From positions 449 through 21,477 of the forward strand of contig DGIZ01000186.1 of the NCBI GenBank assembly GCA_002386585.1: a stretch of DNA of 21,029 nt, in the 5' to 3' direction. The notes under the pieces are model-generated. The model did no database searches, was not told the origin of the DNA, and worked only from the letters and a program-made list of their open reading frames with translations. This DNA comes from Brevundimonas sp. UBA4609 (GTDB lineage: Bacteria; Pseudomonadota; Alphaproteobacteria; Caulobacterales; Caulobacteraceae). Below are positions 20,102-21,029 of this stretch, piece by piece (position 1 is the stretch's first letter; every line of letters begins with the position of its first letter). Position numbers and translations under genes: made by a program.

Positions 20102-21029
20102 ATGTTGCAGAACCTGTCCGTCCCCAAGAAGCTGATCCTGTCCTTCATGGCGGTGATCGCGGCGTGCGGGGCGGCCACCCTGATCGTCCTTTGGTGCGTG
20201 GCGTCCTTGCAGCGCGCCGATGCGGCGGACCTGACCTCGCGCGAGGTGATGAAGGCGTCGGACCGTCTGATGGCCGCCGCCGTCGAGCAGCAGAACGCCA
20301 TGCGCGGTTACGTCGCCAATCGCGACCCCGGCTTCGTCGAGGCCTTCAACCAGGGCGGCGCCGACGTGAAGGCGCGGATGGCGGACCTGGCTGCGTCCGA
20401 CGTCGAGGGCGTTTATGTCAGCGAGCAACAGAGCCTGATCGCCGCCGCCGCCACCTTTGAAAAGAGCGCCTCGGACGTCATGGCCCTGGCGCGCGATCCG
20501 GCGACCCAGGGCGCCGCCCTGGCCCAGGTCGCCTCGGCGGCGCGCCTGACCGACATTCGCCAGGCGGTCGGTTCGATCCGCGAGAAGGAGGCCGTTCAGG
20601 CCCAGGCGCGCGCCGAGGCCAAGGCCTCCGCCTTCACCCAGGCCTATGTCGCCTTCGCCATCGGCGGGGTGCTGGCGCTGGGCATCGCCATGACGGCCGC
20701 CCTGTGGCTGATCGGCGCCTTGAGCCGACCGGTGGAGGCCATGACCCGCGCCATGGGCCGTCTGGCCGGCGGCGATCTGAACGTCGCCATCCCGGCGGTC
20801 GGCCGTCGCGACGAGATCGGCCGCATGGCCGACGCCGTCCTGACCTTCAGGCAGAACGCCGAGGAGAAGGTGCGGCTGGAAGCCGAGGCCGAGGCCGCGC
20901 GCCTCGCCGCCGATGCTGAACGCGAGGCCCAGGCCGAGCGCGACGCCGAGGCCGCCCGCCAGCAGGCCCGCGTGGTCGAGGGCGTGGCCAAGGGCCTGGA
21001 TAAGCTGTCGCACGGCCAGTTGGCCTTCC
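20102..21029 (+). CDS. Methyl-accepting chemotaxis protein, N-terminal part (3' truncated by window end)
   Basis: The frame is open from an ATG at 20102 to the last base, giving 309 codons. It begins MLQNLSVPKKLILSF and has a first membrane helix at about 11-33. A helical CHASE3-like periplasmic domain follows (about 35-180, including EQQNAMRGYVANRDP). A second membrane helix lies at about 183-205, then a HAMP domain (about 206-260, SRPVEAMTRAMGRLAGGDL and DEIGRMADAV). An Ala/Glu-rich coiled coil then leads to the window edge. The signalling MA domain with its conserved tip should lie beyond. The CHASE3-TM-HAMP plan is common in alphaproteobacterial chemoreceptors. A histidine kinase or diguanylate cyclase with the same front end is possible, but the second HAMP-like start (GLDKLSHGQLAF) favours an MCP. 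Confidence 0.83.
   Translation, partial: MLQNLSVPKKLILSFMAVIAACGAATLIVLWCVASLQRADAADLTSREVMKASDRLMAAAVEQQNAMRGYVANRDPGFVEAFNQGGADVKARMADLAASDVEGVYVSEQQSLIAAAATFEKSASDVMALARDPATQGAALAQVASAARLTDIRQAVGSIREKEAVQAQARAEAKASAFTQAYVAFAIGGVLALGIAMTAALWLIGALSRPVEAMTRAMGRLAGGDLNVAIPAVGRRDEIGRMADAVLTFRQNAEEKVRLEAEAEAARLAADAEREAQAERDAEAARQQARVVEGVAKGLDKLSHGQLAF

Overview
The window is high-GC DNA of a Caulobacterales alphaproteobacterium, most likely Brevundimonas diminuta or a close relative. The strongest clue is the gene at 14084-16246. Its precursor layout and every catalytic or substrate-pocket residue I could count agree with the glutaryl-7-aminocephalosporanic acid (cephalosporin) acylase known from strains now placed in B. 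diminuta. A TonB-dependent receptor, a DctB/DctD-type two-component pair and a Caulobacterales-style intergenic palindromic repeat fit this assignment.

Layout. (1) Positions 1-519: 3' end of a YdfG-like short-chain dehydrogenase, convergent with the next block. (2) Positions 539-6495, minus strand: gltD then gltB, the two subunits of NADPH glutamate synthase, joined by an ATGA overlap. (3) Positions 6713-9855, minus strand: dctB then dctD, a dicarboxylate-type sensor kinase and an NtrC-family regulator, also joined by ATGA. The regulator lacks the GAFTGA loop that contacts sigma-54. (4) Positions 9856-10110: a 255-bp divergent control region. (5) Positions 10111-17772, plus strand: a KgtP-like 2-oxoglutarate permease, a TonB-dependent receptor, the glutaryl acylase, and a secreted seven-repeat FG-GAP/ASPIC-UnbV protein. 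Spacing is tight (85 bp, 66 bp with a strong hairpin, then an ATGA overlap between the acylase stop and an in-frame ATG). (6) Positions 17999-19009: dusA. (7) Positions 19018-19142: a palindromic intergenic repeat. (8) Positions 19183-20004: a TauE/SafE-family permease. (9) From 20102 to the window end: the N-terminal part of a methyl-accepting chemotaxis protein.

How the genes may work together (inference). The receptor could import an N-acylated compound through the outer membrane, and the periplasmic acylase could remove a C5-dicarboxylyl group such as glutaryl. The KgtP-like permease could then carry the freed C5 dicarboxylate inward, with DctB sensing it in the periplasm and DctD controlling the locus. 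Glutamate synthase next door consumes 2-oxoglutarate. The physiological substrate of this industrially used acylase is not settled as far as I know, so this context is the most interesting part of the window. The individual gene families are all known; the proposal that they form one scavenging pathway is what would be new.
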